A stretch of DNA of 64,000 bases, from contig NZ_AEYE02000016.1 of the NCBI RefSeq assembly GCF_000298315.2, forward strand, positions 1 through 64,000, given 5' to 3'. The translations under genes and the position numbers were made by a program. Source of the DNA: Rhizobium grahamii CCGE 502. Lineage in GTDB: Bacteria > Pseudomonadota > Alphaproteobacteria > Rhizobiales > Rhizobiaceae. The notes beneath the pieces are model-generated. The model saw nothing but the letters and a program-made list of their open reading frames with translations, ran no database searches and was not told where the DNA came from. Positions 43,847 to 52,913 of this stretch are shown here, piece after piece; the first letter of the stretch is position 1; the number at the start of each line of letters is the position of its first letter.

Positions 43847-43960
43847 TCATTCTCGGTGTCGTTCCGAGCGCTTTTTCAGAACGCCCGTACTCGCGGAAAT
43901 CGCCACCGCCTCTGCCACCGACCGAACATCGAGCTTTCGTATGACCTCGTGGCGCAGTTG
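43847..43960 (-). pseudogene. Relic of a FixJ/LuxR-type response regulator C terminus
   Basis: One minus-strand frame reads LRHEVIRKLDVRSVAEAVAI then SASTGVLKKRSERHRE and a stop. This matches the final part of FixJ-family HTH domains, where (M/I)RKL-x-VRS-x-A-(D/E) precedes the last helix. Upstream the frame loses similarity, and no receiver is present. It lies just ahead of the receiver gene at 43370, so the ancestral order was FixJ-type regulator followed by a lone receiver, as at 11414-12432. Confidence 0.6.
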
Positions 43961-44104
43961 GAGACAACAATGAGCGCCACGCTCAGCACGTATCGACAAT
44001 GCGCCCGCCCCATTGATACGCCCCCAGGTAACCGAGAAGATAACACTTCAGGCACCTGAGTCACCCGGGTCTACTACTCATGATTGCTTCGACGTCGACT
44101 GGAT

Positions 44105-44122
44105 TCCCTTAAGGGCAATATC
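44105..44122 (-). repeat. Right arm of the 18-bp inverted repeat pair
   Basis: Exact reverse complement of 43819-43836, carrying the same CCCTTAAGGG palindrome. It lies about 140 bp upstream of the arylsulfatase start, so it may also be a promoter element for that gene. Confidence 0.7.
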
Positions 44123-44259
44123 GGTGCCTATGGCCTTCTGTTAATTTGACGCGAGCGGTTGCCTAGAGGCTCCCGGATCGATGTTGCTTTTGACCAATCC
44201 CGAGTTGAGCTGTGGCCCACCATCCTTCACCCGAAAGGCCCAAACGGAAGGGTTTAAAA

Positions 44260-45927
44260 ATGAACAGAGTCCTTATCGGCTGTATCGGAGCACTGACGTC
44301 TTCGACTGTGCTCTGGTGTGCAGCCTTACCCGCACAAGCGCAAGACGCCCAAAGAAAGCCGAACATCTTGTTCCTCGTCTCAGATGATACCGGCTATGGC
44401 GACCTCGGACCCTATGGCGGCGGCGAAGGCCGCGGGATGCCGACCCCGAACATCGACAAGCTCGCGGACGAGGGAATGACATTCTTCTCATTCTATGCCC
44501 AGCCGAGTTGCACGCCCGGGCGCGCTGCGATGCAGACCGGACGTATTCCGAACCGCAGCGGCATGACCACCGTTGCCTTCCAAGGCCAGGGAGGCGGCCT
44601 GCCGGCGGCAGAATGGACGCTTGCATCGGTACTTAAACGCGGTGGCTACCACACCTATTTCACCGGGAAGTGGCATCTCGGAGAGGCGGACTATGCGTTG
44701 CCGAATGCGCAAGGCTATGACGAAATGCGGTACGCCGGCCTCTACCATCTCAATGCCTATACCTACGGCGATCCGACGTGGTTCCCGGATATGGATCCAA
44801 AACTGCGCGAAATGTTTCAGAAGGTGACGAAGGGCGCCCTGTCAGGAAATGCCGGCGGACCGGTGACCGAGGAGTTCAAGATCAACGGACAATATGTCGA
44901 TACCCCTATCATCGATGGCAAGGAAGGCGTCGTTGGTATTCCCTTCTTCGACGGCTACGTCGAAAAGGCCGCGCTGGGCTTTCTCGATGAAGCTGCGAAG
45001 AAGCCCGACGAGCCGTTCTTCATCAACGTGAACTTCATGAAGGTGCATCAGCCTAACATGCCGGCGCCGGAGTTCGAGCATAAGTCCTTGTCGAAAAGCA
45101 AGTATGCCGACTCTATCGTGGAACTCGACACCCGCATCGGCCGGATCATGGACAAGCTACGTGAAACGGGCATGGATCGGAACACGCTCGTTTTCTACAC
45201 GACGGATAACGGTGCTTGGCAGGACGTATATCCGGATGCCGGATACACGCCGTTTCGTGGCACCAAAGGAACCCTACGCGAGGGCGGCAATCGTGTTCCC
45301 GCCATCGCAGTCTGGCCGGGCCAGATCAAGCCCCGGACCAAAAATCACGACATCGTCGGTGGCCTCGACCTGATGGCAACATTCGCGGCCGTCGGCGGAG
45401 TGCCATTGCCCGACAAGGACCGTGAAGACAAGCCCATCATCTTCGACAGCTACGACATGTCGCCGATCCTGCTCGGTACCGGCAAGTCGGAACGCAAGTC
45501 CTGGTTTTATTTTACAGAAAATGAACTTTCGCCCGGCGCTATTCGCGTCAACAACTACAAATTCGTGTTCAATCTTCGTGGTGATGACGGCGCCCAGACT
45601 GGCGGCCTGGCCGTCGATTCGAACCTTGGTTGGAAGGGTGCGGATAAATACGTCGCCACTGTGCCCCAGGTGTTCGATCTGTGGCAGGACCCGCAGGAAC
45701 GCTACGACATATTCATGAATAACTTCACGGAGCGGACCTGGATGGGTGTGGTCATGGGCGAGGAACTGAAGAAGATCATGGCGACCTATGTCCAGTATCC
45801 TCCGCGGAAGCTGCAGAGCATGGGCTACACAGGTCCGATCACGATATCGGACTACCAGCGCTTCCAGTGGGTGCGTGACTCCTTGGCGAAAGAGGGCGTC
45901 AGCATTCCGATGCCAACCGGCAACTGA
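44260..45927 (+). CDS. Exported arylsulfatase
   Basis: A 555-aa type I sulfatase that hydrolyses sulfate esters in the periplasm. A signal peptide ending near residue 28 is followed by PNILFLVSDDTGYGDLGPYG (metal-binding aspartates), the modification motif SCTPGRAAMQTGR with Cys84, to be converted to formylglycine, and FTGKWHLGE. The lower metal site is in VFYTTDNGAW. A converting enzyme is not seen nearby. The start ATG has AAGGG upstream; the earlier GTG-type leader frame is not signal-like. It leads a plus-strand run of five exported proteins. Confidence 0.9.
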   Translation: MNRVLIGCIGALTSSTVLWCAALPAQAQDAQRKPNILFLVSDDTGYGDLGPYGGGEGRGMPTPNIDKLADEGMTFFSFYAQPSCTPGRAAMQTGRIPNRSGMTTVAFQGQGGGLPAAEWTLASVLKRGGYHTYFTGKWHLGEADYALPNAQGYDEMRYAGLYHLNAYTYGDPTWFPDMDPKLREMFQKVTKGALSGNAGGPVTEEFKINGQYVDTPIIDGKEGVVGIPFFDGYVEKAALGFLDEAAKKPDEPFFINVNFMKVHQPNMPAPEFEHKSLSKSKYADSIVELDTRIGRIMDKLRETGMDRNTLVFYTTDNGAWQDVYPDAGYTPFRGTKGTLREGGNRVPAIAVWPGQIKPRTKNHDIVGGLDLMATFAAVGGVPLPDKDREDKPIIFDSYDMSPILLGTGKSERKSWFYFTENELSPGAIRVNNYKFVFNLRGDDGAQTGGLAVDSNLGWKGADKYVATVPQVFDLWQDPQERYDIFMNNFTERTWMGVVMGEELKKIMATYVQYPPRKLQSMGYTGPITISDYQRFQWVRDSLAKEGVSIPMPTGN

Positions 45928-46013
45928 TGCGTACGGCGGCCGTGGATCACGCCCCGGCCGCCGTAACGGGAGAATTCACCTGAATTCGTCGCGGCAATCT
46001 TGGAGGTAGACCA

Positions 46014-47024
46014 ATGTTCTCGATGCGAGATATGTTCAGATCGGCCCGCGAGGGAACGTTGGCTGCCGTCGCGATACTTCTCTTTGTAACGGCGGCACAG
46101 GCACAGAGCGATCCTCTTCCGTCGTGGAACGACACCGCTCCCAAGGCCTCCATCATCGCCTTCGTCGAGAAAGTAACAAAAGAGGGTTCGCCGGAGTTTG
46201 TTTCTGAACCCCAACGGATTGCCGTGTTCGACAATGATGGGACGCTTTGGGTCGAGCATCCCATGTATACGCAACTCGCCTTCGCCCTGGATCGGGTGAA
46301 GGCCCTTGCTCCGCAGCATCCGGAATGGAGAACCAAACAGCCATTCAAGGCCGCAATCGAAGGCGATATGGAGACCCTTGCCTCATCGGGCGACAAAGGT
46401 CTCCTGGAACTCCTCATGGCGACCCATGCGGGCATGACCGTAGATGATTTCCAGAAGGTCGTGACAGACTGGCTCTCCACGGCGCGAGACCCTCGGTTCA
46501 ACCGGCCCTACACCGAGCTCGCTTACCAACCTATGGTCGAGTTGCTTGCGTATTTGCGGGCAAACGGCTTCAAGACCTTCATTGTATCGGGTGGCGGTAT
46601 CGAATTCATGCGACCATGGACGGAGAAGGTCTACGGCGTCCCGCCAGAGCAGGTTGTCGGATCCTCGATCAAGACCGAATTCAGGATGCAGGACGACATG
46701 CCGACCCTGTTCCGTCTGCCTGATGTCAACTTCATCGACGACAAGGCCGGCAAGCCGGTCGGAATCAACCAGCAGATCGGCCGCCGCCCCATAGCAGCGT
46801 TCGGCAACTCGGACGGTGATCTTGAAATGCTCCAATGGACAACAATGGCAGGTGCGCCTGCACGTCTCGGCATGCTCGTCCATCACACAGATGCGGAGCG
46901 CGAATACGCATATGACCGCAACACCGAATTCGGCCGTCTCGACAAAGCGCTCGATGCGGCCGCGATTGCCGGCTGGACCGTCATCGACATGAAAGCCGAT
47001 TGGAAGACTATCTTCAAGGACTAG
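46014..47024 (+). CDS. Exported HAD-family phosphatase
   Basis: A 336-aa protein with a signal peptide (GTLAAVAILLFVTAAQAQS). The HAD motifs are in order: I IAVFDNDGTLWVEHPM, II TFIVSGGGIEF, III/IV RRPIAAFGNSDGDLEML. The nucleophile DxD(G)T is intact and the cap is inserted after motif I (C1 type). This is similar to periplasmic phosphoserine-phosphatase-like hydrolases. GGAGG precedes the ATG. It follows the arylsulfatase by 86 bp on the same strand, suggesting joint release of sulfate and phosphate from some envelope or external substrate; that is inference. Confidence 0.87.
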   Translation: MFSMRDMFRSAREGTLAAVAILLFVTAAQAQSDPLPSWNDTAPKASIIAFVEKVTKEGSPEFVSEPQRIAVFDNDGTLWVEHPMYTQLAFALDRVKALAPQHPEWRTKQPFKAAIEGDMETLASSGDKGLLELLMATHAGMTVDDFQKVVTDWLSTARDPRFNRPYTELAYQPMVELLAYLRANGFKTFIVSGGGIEFMRPWTEKVYGVPPEQVVGSSIKTEFRMQDDMPTLFRLPDVNFIDDKAGKPVGINQQIGRRPIAAFGNSDGDLEMLQWTTMAGAPARLGMLVHHTDAEREYAYDRNTEFGRLDKALDAAAIAGWTVIDMKADWKTIFKD

Positions 47025-47116
47025 AACCGTGCGCCGGGAGGCATGCCAGATGTCTGTGACACCACCTTCACTGAAGGCGACGGATTTCTGTCCGTTCAAC
47101 TGGGAGGATACACGCC

Positions 47117-47971
47117 ATGAAAGTCGATCGATTCACCGCAGTGATCTTTGCCGGAGGTTTCGCACTGAGCTCCGCGGTTCTTGCGCAGGAGGCTCCAAAG
47201 AAGCCGAGCGTACCGCTGGAAAAGACCATTGGCGTTGTCACCCCTACGGGGCCGGTGCCCTCACTGGCAGTGCTCAACTCGGCGGGCGCCAAAATCGAAA
47301 ACGGCAAGCTTATTTTGACTGGCGTCTCGGCCAATTCGATCGTCTTTGCCGATCGGCCGGTGCGCGCAGCCGGGCATGTGATGACCGATCAGTTCATCAT
47401 GCAATGGGACGACGGCAAGGACAACTTCGCCGTCGATCCTCCGAACGCGACGATTTCGGTGCTTGGCGGTGACGGATCTGATGTCAGTGACGCAGTCGTG
47501 ACGCTGAAGGCCCCGAAACTCGATGGCACCACACTGACATTTGACGTCACCATTCTGGAGGGAAGCGTGAGCGGCGCGCCGGGGCCGGCCGCCCTCTTCA
47601 TCGATCACTTTGGCGGAGGAGGAGGAGGATTTGGTGGCGGCGGATTTGGTGGCGGCGGCTTCCATGGAGGCGGTTTTTCTGGCGGCAGCTTTGGTGGCGG
47701 AGATTTCCGCGGGGGCGATCTGGCGGGAGGTGATTTTCGCGGCGGCTTCCGGGGAGACGACGTGCATATCGGTGACACGAACATCAATCGGGTGGGAGGT
47801 ACCTACTGGCATGCGCCCGTCTACCATGGTGCCTGGTATCGCGGCGCTCCGGTAGCGACAGGCGTGGTCGCCGGCGCCGCGATCGGAGCGGCGGCAGCCC
47901 GCCCCTACTACTACAATTCCTATTACAATAACCAGCAATGCGGCTACTACCCCTTCCCGCCTTGCTATTGA
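47117..47971 (+). CDS. Secreted Gly-rich protein, paralog of 28885-29577
   Basis: A 284-aa exported protein (signal MKVDRFTAVIFAGGFALSSA). The first 165 residues match the paralog at 28885 closely. It differs by an inserted Gly/Phe/Asp-rich repeat (FGGGGFGGGGFHGGGFSGG and following FRGGDLAGGDFRGG units) before the shared Gly-zipper GVVAGAAIGAAAARPYYY. The tail CGYYPFPPCY is almost identical in the two. The repeat suggests a flexible surface-exposed or self-assembling part. Function unknown; it sits between the HAD phosphatase and the cytochrome. Confidence 0.8.
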   Translation: MKVDRFTAVIFAGGFALSSAVLAQEAPKKPSVPLEKTIGVVTPTGPVPSLAVLNSAGAKIENGKLILTGVSANSIVFADRPVRAAGHVMTDQFIMQWDDGKDNFAVDPPNATISVLGGDGSDVSDAVVTLKAPKLDGTTLTFDVTILEGSVSGAPGPAALFIDHFGGGGGGFGGGGFGGGGFHGGGFSGGSFGGGDFRGGDLAGGDFRGGFRGDDVHIGDTNINRVGGTYWHAPVYHGAWYRGAPVATGVVAGAAIGAAAARPYYYNSYYNNQQCGYYPFPPCY

Positions 47972-48040
47972 TCGCTCGTCTGCGTTACGCTGCCAAGGCG
48001 GCGTGACGCTTTCCAAGCGCGATCATGATGGAGTGATCGA

Positions 48041-50326
48041 GTGGCAGCATCTGTTCGGTCAGAAGCCGGAAAGGGATTGGTCTTCCTCCTATCCCTATTG
48101 CTTCTGTTGCTGGCAACCAGCGCGAAGAGCCATGCAACCGAACAAATCGCGCCCCCCAATCCGGATCCCCGGTTGTCGCTCCATGAAGGTTTTGTCGATG
48201 AAAGGAGCTGTGCGACCTGTCATAGCGATCAGGCGGCTGCTTTCGCAAAATCCCATCATGCCAAAGCCATGGCGCTGGCTGACGACACGACCGTCCGCGG
48301 CGATTTCGACAATGCCCGTTTTGAACATGACGGCATTGTTACGAATTTCACGCGCCGTGAAGGCCGCTTTTTCGTCAAAACGGAAGGGCCGGACGGCAAG
48401 GAAGGCGAATTTGAGGTCAAATACACCTTCGCCTACGAACCGCTTCAGCAGTACCTCGCAGATATTGGAGGAGGACGGCTGCAGGCTCTCGACATAGCCT
48501 GGGACACGGCCAAGCGGCAATGGTTTTGGCTCGGGAATGAGACCCCGGCCCGGCCCGGCTCGACCTATCATTGGACAGGTCCCTTCTATCGCTGGAACCG
48601 CACGTGCATCGACTGCCATTCGACCGACCCGCAGGCGAACTTTCAACCGACAACGAACGAATACAAGTCGAGCTATGTTGCCACCAGCATCGGCTGTCAG
48701 TCCTGTCACGGACCGGGCGCCAAGCACCTCGCCTGGGCACAGTCCGGTAACACCCCTTCAATCAACACAGATCCGGGTTTGTGGAAGGTCGATGCGACTA
48801 CCTGTTTTGCCTGCCATGCAAGACGGAGCAGGCTCCTGAGTGGCTATGAAGCCGGGAAGCCCTTTCTCGACTATTTCTCACCGGCACTATTGCGAGAGGA
48901 TCTCTATTTTCCCGACGGACAAATACTCGACGAGGTCTTCGAGTATGGCTCCTTTCAACAAAGCAAGATGGCAAGGGCGGGAGTGACGTGTCTCGATTGT
49001 CATCGGCCACATGATGCCGGCCTGAAGGCAAAGGGCAATGCGCTCTGCACGCAGTGCCACGCGGAAATAAGGTCTGAGCGCTTTGTCAAACAGGACCCGA
49101 GCGGTCGGTTCGACACCCCTGATCACACCCACCACGCGGTCGGTTCGGCGGGCGCTCAATGCGCCAACTGCCATATGCCCGAGCGGACATACATGAAGGT
49201 CGATCCGAGACGCGACCACTCATTCGTCATCCCTCGACCGGACCTGTCGACGGCCTTGGGAACCCCGAACGCCTGCACGACCTGCCATGCAGGAAAGGAC
49301 AATACCTGGGCTGCAGAGACCATGGACACATGGTACGGAGCCGACTGGCGTAAGCGCCCGACGATCGCCCATGCGTTCAGGGACAACGCCAACGACAACC
49401 AAGAGACAGTCGAGGCGTTGCGCCAGCTTGTCAGTGACCACGGCCAAGCAGGGATCGTCCGGGGCAGTGCAATCGCCAGAATGAGCCGGGTCGGTGGAAC
49501 CGACGTCGCGGCGGACATTCGAGCCGCCTCGGTGGACACCGATCCACTCGTTCGGCTTGGAGCGGCGGAAGCGGCCGCAAACATTCCACCTGAGCGCAGG
49601 CTGGAAGCGATCGGCGACCTCTTAAGCGACAACACCCGGGCTGTCCGTGTTGCAGCCGCGACAGCCCTCGGGAGCACGCCTGCAGACCTGTTCGGCAATC
49701 GCCGCGGCAGCTTCGAGGCCGCGGTCGACGACCTGCGCGCCTATGTTGTCGCAAACGCAGATGTTGCCGAAGCGCAAAGTAACTACGGCTTCTTTCTGTT
49801 TGGCCAGCGGCGCGAGACAGATGCCGAGATTGCATTCAAGCGGGCGATTTCACTTGACCCCACGCTGGAAGGTTCACACGTTAACCTCGCAGAATTCTAC
49901 CGTGCCATCGGGCAGAACGACAGCTCTGAGCAGACATATGCCAAAGCGGTTTACCAGTTTCCCGAACAGGCAGATCTGCGTTACGGGCACGGGCTGGCAT
50001 TGGTCCGCAAAAGGGCACTCAACGATGCAATCGTGGAGTTCGGGGAAGCTGTTCGACTGGATGCCGGAAGCTCCCGCTATAAGACGACCCTTGCAGTCGC
50101 GCTGGATGCCGCAGGAAGGACAACAGAAGCACTGGACAAGCTCGATAGCTGGGCCGCTGCCAACGCGGACGCTGACATCACAGGTCTTGCGCTGCAATAC
50201 AGTCTCAAGCTCCAGCGACTGCCCGACGCGTTGAGATTTGCCGAGCGAATGGCAGAACTCCATCCGCAAGATCAGAAGATCGCGGAACTGCTGGAGCAGT
50301 TACGTGATGCAATCAACCAAAAATAG
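48041..50326 (+). CDS. Exported eight-heme c-type cytochrome with HEAT and TPR repeats
   Basis: A 761-aa periplasmic protein beginning with GTG behind GGAG. After a signal sequence (GLVFLLSLLLLLLATSA) the first half carries eight CxxCH heme sites: CATCH, CIDCH, CQSCH, CFACH, CLDCH, CTQCH, CANCH and CTTCH, plus free histidines that could be distal ligands. From about residue 440 HEAT-like helices follow (GSAIARMSRVGGTDVAADI), then tetratricopeptide repeats to the end (AEQTY-type units). This resembles cytochrome c554-like/doubled CXXCH proteins. It could shuttle electrons within a protein scaffold. No quinol oxidase is adjacent. Confidence 0.88.
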   Translation: MAASVRSEAGKGLVFLLSLLLLLLATSAKSHATEQIAPPNPDPRLSLHEGFVDERSCATCHSDQAAAFAKSHHAKAMALADDTTVRGDFDNARFEHDGIVTNFTRREGRFFVKTEGPDGKEGEFEVKYTFAYEPLQQYLADIGGGRLQALDIAWDTAKRQWFWLGNETPARPGSTYHWTGPFYRWNRTCIDCHSTDPQANFQPTTNEYKSSYVATSIGCQSCHGPGAKHLAWAQSGNTPSINTDPGLWKVDATTCFACHARRSRLLSGYEAGKPFLDYFSPALLREDLYFPDGQILDEVFEYGSFQQSKMARAGVTCLDCHRPHDAGLKAKGNALCTQCHAEIRSERFVKQDPSGRFDTPDHTHHAVGSAGAQCANCHMPERTYMKVDPRRDHSFVIPRPDLSTALGTPNACTTCHAGKDNTWAAETMDTWYGADWRKRPTIAHAFRDNANDNQETVEALRQLVSDHGQAGIVRGSAIARMSRVGGTDVAADIRAASVDTDPLVRLGAAEAAANIPPERRLEAIGDLLSDNTRAVRVAAATALGSTPADLFGNRRGSFEAAVDDLRAYVVANADVAEAQSNYGFFLFGQRRETDAEIAFKRAISLDPTLEGSHVNLAEFYRAIGQNDSSEQTYAKAVYQFPEQADLRYGHGLALVRKRALNDAIVEFGEAVRLDAGSSRYKTTLAVALDAAGRTTEALDKLDSWAAANADADITGLALQYSLKLQRLPDALRFAERMAELHPQDQKIAELLEQLRDAINQK

Positions 50327-50412
50327 ACGTAGCACTTGCCGAAATTCACGTCCTGTCGCACAGTTTCGACTCAAGGGGCGATGCTGGGTTCAAACGAGAT
50401 CGGGGGATTCTC

Positions 50413-51201
50413 ATGAAGGCCATTCCATTGCAGGCGATCATCCTGCTGGCGAGTTTCGCTGGTGCATCGATCGGCAATACCGCAGATATTACTCCGCTCG
50501 CCCCGGAGGCGAAGACCGTGGAGACCCGTAGCGGCTGGGAATTCACGGTGGCACCCTACTTCTGGGCGGCTGGCATTTCCGGAAATGTACGGCAGTTTGG
50601 CCTCCCCGAGGTCGACATTGACGCTGATTTCAGCGACATTCTGGACAACCTCGACTTCGCCTTTATGGCAACAGCCGAAGCAAGATATGACCGCTACAGC
50701 ATCGTCGGCGATGTGGTTTACGTCAAGCTGGGAGCTGATGCGCATACGCCGCGTGGCATTCTGGCAGAGAGTGTCAACGTGACGTCGGAGAGCTTTGCAG
50801 GACTTCTGGGCGTGGGTTACGCTCTCCTTGAAGATCAAAATGGGCACCTCGACGTGTTCGGTGGTGTGAAAGTCTGGTCGGTGCAGACTGACATCTCGTT
50901 CAATGGCGGACTATTGGCCGGTATAGAGCGAGAGGACAGTGCAACATGGGTGGACGCGGTTGTCGGCCTGCGGGGCAATTACTTCTTCACCCCTGAGGTC
51001 TTCGTCACCGGATGGGGGCTGGTGGGCGGAGGTGGCGCCGATGTTGACTGGGACGTGGGCCTCGGCCTTGGCTACAAGTTCAACGACACTATTTCGACGG
51101 TTGCAGGATATCGCGCACTCGGCGTCAACTACGAGAACGACGGGTTTGTCTTCGACGTTGTCCAGCAGGGGCCGATCATAGGCGTATCCTTCCACTTCTA
51201 G
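50413..51201 (+). CDS. Outer-membrane beta-barrel protein
   Basis: A 262-aa protein with a signal peptide (PLQAIILLASFAGASIGN) and a body of alternating polar/hydrophobic strands (WEFTVAPYFWAAGISGNV, FAFMATAEARYDRYSIVGDV, GLGLGYKFNDTISTVAGYRA). It ends in Phe (GVSFHF), the typical outer-membrane insertion signal. Length fits a barrel of about 10-12 strands. It closes the plus-strand run of arylsulfatase, phosphatase, Gly-rich protein and cytochrome, and may provide their outer-membrane path. Confidence 0.82.
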   Translation: MKAIPLQAIILLASFAGASIGNTADITPLAPEAKTVETRSGWEFTVAPYFWAAGISGNVRQFGLPEVDIDADFSDILDNLDFAFMATAEARYDRYSIVGDVVYVKLGADAHTPRGILAESVNVTSESFAGLLGVGYALLEDQNGHLDVFGGVKVWSVQTDISFNGGLLAGIEREDSATWVDAVVGLRGNYFFTPEVFVTGWGLVGGGGADVDWDVGLGLGYKFNDTISTVAGYRALGVNYENDGFVFDVVQQGPIIGVSFHF

Positions 51202-51321
51202 TGAAGGCGAGATTTGGCGATCAGCTCAACTGACGGTCATCAAACCTCCTGGAAAGGTGCTGATCAGGCTGTGAGACAGCAGAGATAAGCTTACCACCGC
51301 GCTTCAGGACCACCTGAAACG

Positions 51322-51402
51322 AACGCTGCTGCGTTCGCCGCCGACAAGATCGAACACATCATCTACGTCTCGGGCTGTGTCCTCAAAGCGTCGGAACGGT
51401 AA
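51322..51402 (+). pseudogene. Fragment of an alpha/beta hydrolase
   Basis: One frame reads NAAAFAADKIEHIIYVSGCV then LKASER and a stop. The pattern ADK(I/V)xHIIYV(S/T)G resembles the strand after the nucleophile helix of small alpha/beta hydrolases. Nothing hydrolase-like is seen on either side. It is a short relic at best. Confidence 0.3.
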
Positions 51403-52031
51403 TCAACCACTCTGTCTGACCCAAGTTCGCGGACGAGCGCGAGATCTCGGCCAGCGGCCGTCGCGATGACACGAATTCCGGCACGCCGGGCGAACTAAAC
51501 CGCGAAGGCTCCGACATTGCCAGCCGCCCCATGGATGAGGACGGTCTGGCCGACCTTGAGCTTTGCCTGTTCGAAGAGGCCCTGCCAGGCCGTCACAGCG
51601 ATAACAGGAACGGAAGCCTGCCTCCACGTAGCCGAGTGAGTTTGGTTTTCTTGAGACCATCGCCGCAGACGCCAGCGCATACTCCGCGTAGGCTCCAACG
51701 AAACGGGGGTTCGTGACCCCATAAACCTGGTCGCCGACGGAAAACTCTGTCACATCTGGGCCAATGGCCTCGACATTCCCTGCCAGGTCCAAGCCAAGGA
51801 TCAGCGGCAGTGGCTGCGGTAAGGCGCTCTTGCCCGCCCTGATCCATCCGTCCCACGGCCCTACTCCGGCGGCATGGACTTTAACCAGGACCTCGCCGGG
51901 TCGGGCATGGGCTTCGGAACGGCCTCGAATTTCATTGTTTCCGGCGGGCCAAATTCATGTACGCGCCACGCCATCATCGACTGATCGTGCGGAAGTTGTA
52001 CGATTTGGCTGGGAATGCTGTTCGGGTACAT
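51403..52031 (-). pseudogene. MDR-family quinone oxidoreductase pseudogene
   Basis: A good start (AGGAG then ATG, MYPNSIPSQIVQLPHDQSMM) leads into an MDR N terminus (AWRVHEFGPPETMKFEAVPK), but the frame is lost near 51860. Later parts appear in other frames: LAGNVEAIGPDVTEFSVGDQ, then VPVIAVTAWQGLFEQAKLKV and GQTVLIHGAAGNVGAFAV with a stop right after. The C-terminal third is missing. Several frameshifts and a deletion make it non-functional. It is the fifth MDR-type sequence in the window. Confidence 0.85.
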
Positions 52032-52090
52032 CTTACGCTCCTTTCGAAGGGCTTGAGGAGGATAGCGATCAATACGAGTCCGTTTTCCAT

Positions 52091-52858
52091 TTACCTCTTT
52101 GTCGCCCATGGCGAGTTGCGCATCAGGTAGCTGAAATCCCTGCGGCGGAAATTCGGATCCTTGTACGCCATAACATCGGCCAAGCCGGTCCCCTGCGTCG
52201 TTTCCGGCCGGTGTTTGAGGCCTTCGTAGACCGCTTGCATGAAGTCGTCCGCAAATCCTGCAGGATGCGGATGAGCCGCCTCGATGGCGTTGCGCTCGGC
52301 GGCAGTGAACTCATTATATCCGGCTCCTACCAGATCCATGTTGGCTCCTTCAGCCAGTAAGGCGGCAACAGGAAACAGGTTTGGTGAGATGCCGTTTGTG
52401 GTGTGGAGCGCGATCGCAAACCAGACTTTTTCGGCATCCGCCTCCGGTATTGCGTGGCGGCGCAAAAAATCCCGTGCGGCGTTTGCACCGTCCACCTCGA
52501 AGCGGCGGTGGCTTTCTCCATAACTTTCCGCCAGCCCGAAATCATGGAACATAGCCGCGACATACAGAAGCTCTGGGTCAACGCGAAGACCCTTTCGCTT
52601 GGCCGCCAAGGCTGCCCAATAATAGACGCGTACGGAGTGTTGAAATAGGAGTTCACCCTCGCTCTCGCGAATGAGCCGCGCTGCATCCCGCGCCAGTTCA
52701 GTGTCCGGAACAGCTATGCCGGAAACATCCTCTGCACCGTTCATTACCGTTTGCGCCACAGGCGTTTTTGCCTGGCCGCCGACAGCCTCGCTCGTCGTAC
52801 TTACGGCGACAGCGAAGGCGGCGAACGCAACGGCAGTCGTGAGTGTGTAAACCTTCAT
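52091..52858 (-). CDS. Exported HD-domain protein, cyanamide hydratase-like
   Basis: A 255-aa protein with a signal peptide (MKVYTLTTAVAFAAFAVAVS). The HD-domain metal ligands are visible: FQHSVRVYYWAALAA, DPELLYVAAMFHDFGL (His-Asp pair), and later RFEVDGANAARDFL and IALHTTNGI. This arrangement is shared with the cyanamide hydratase-like HD family. Export of an HD protein is unusual. AAAGGA lies eight bases before the chosen ATG. A close paralog follows upstream at 52914-53555. Confidence 0.82.
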   Translation of the reverse strand: MKVYTLTTAVAFAAFAVAVSTTSEAVGGQAKTPVAQTVMNGAEDVSGIAVPDTELARDAARLIRESEGELLFQHSVRVYYWAALAAKRKGLRVDPELLYVAAMFHDFGLAESYGESHRRFEVDGANAARDFLRRHAIPEADAEKVWFAIALHTTNGISPNLFPVAALLAEGANMDLVGAGYNEFTAAERNAIEAAHPHPAGFADDFMQAVYEGLKHRPETTQGTGLADVMAYKDPNFRRRDFSYLMRNSPWATKR

Positions 52859-52913
52859 GGTCATTGTCCTTTGTAAGCGGAATGGATGTTTGCGCCAGGC
52901 GCGGTCGACCGGG

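Noticed and set aside
47605-47787. Pro-rich frame antisense to the Gly-rich repeat
   Set aside because: It is the mirror of a Gly-codon repeat (GGN read backwards gives NCC), not an independent gene.
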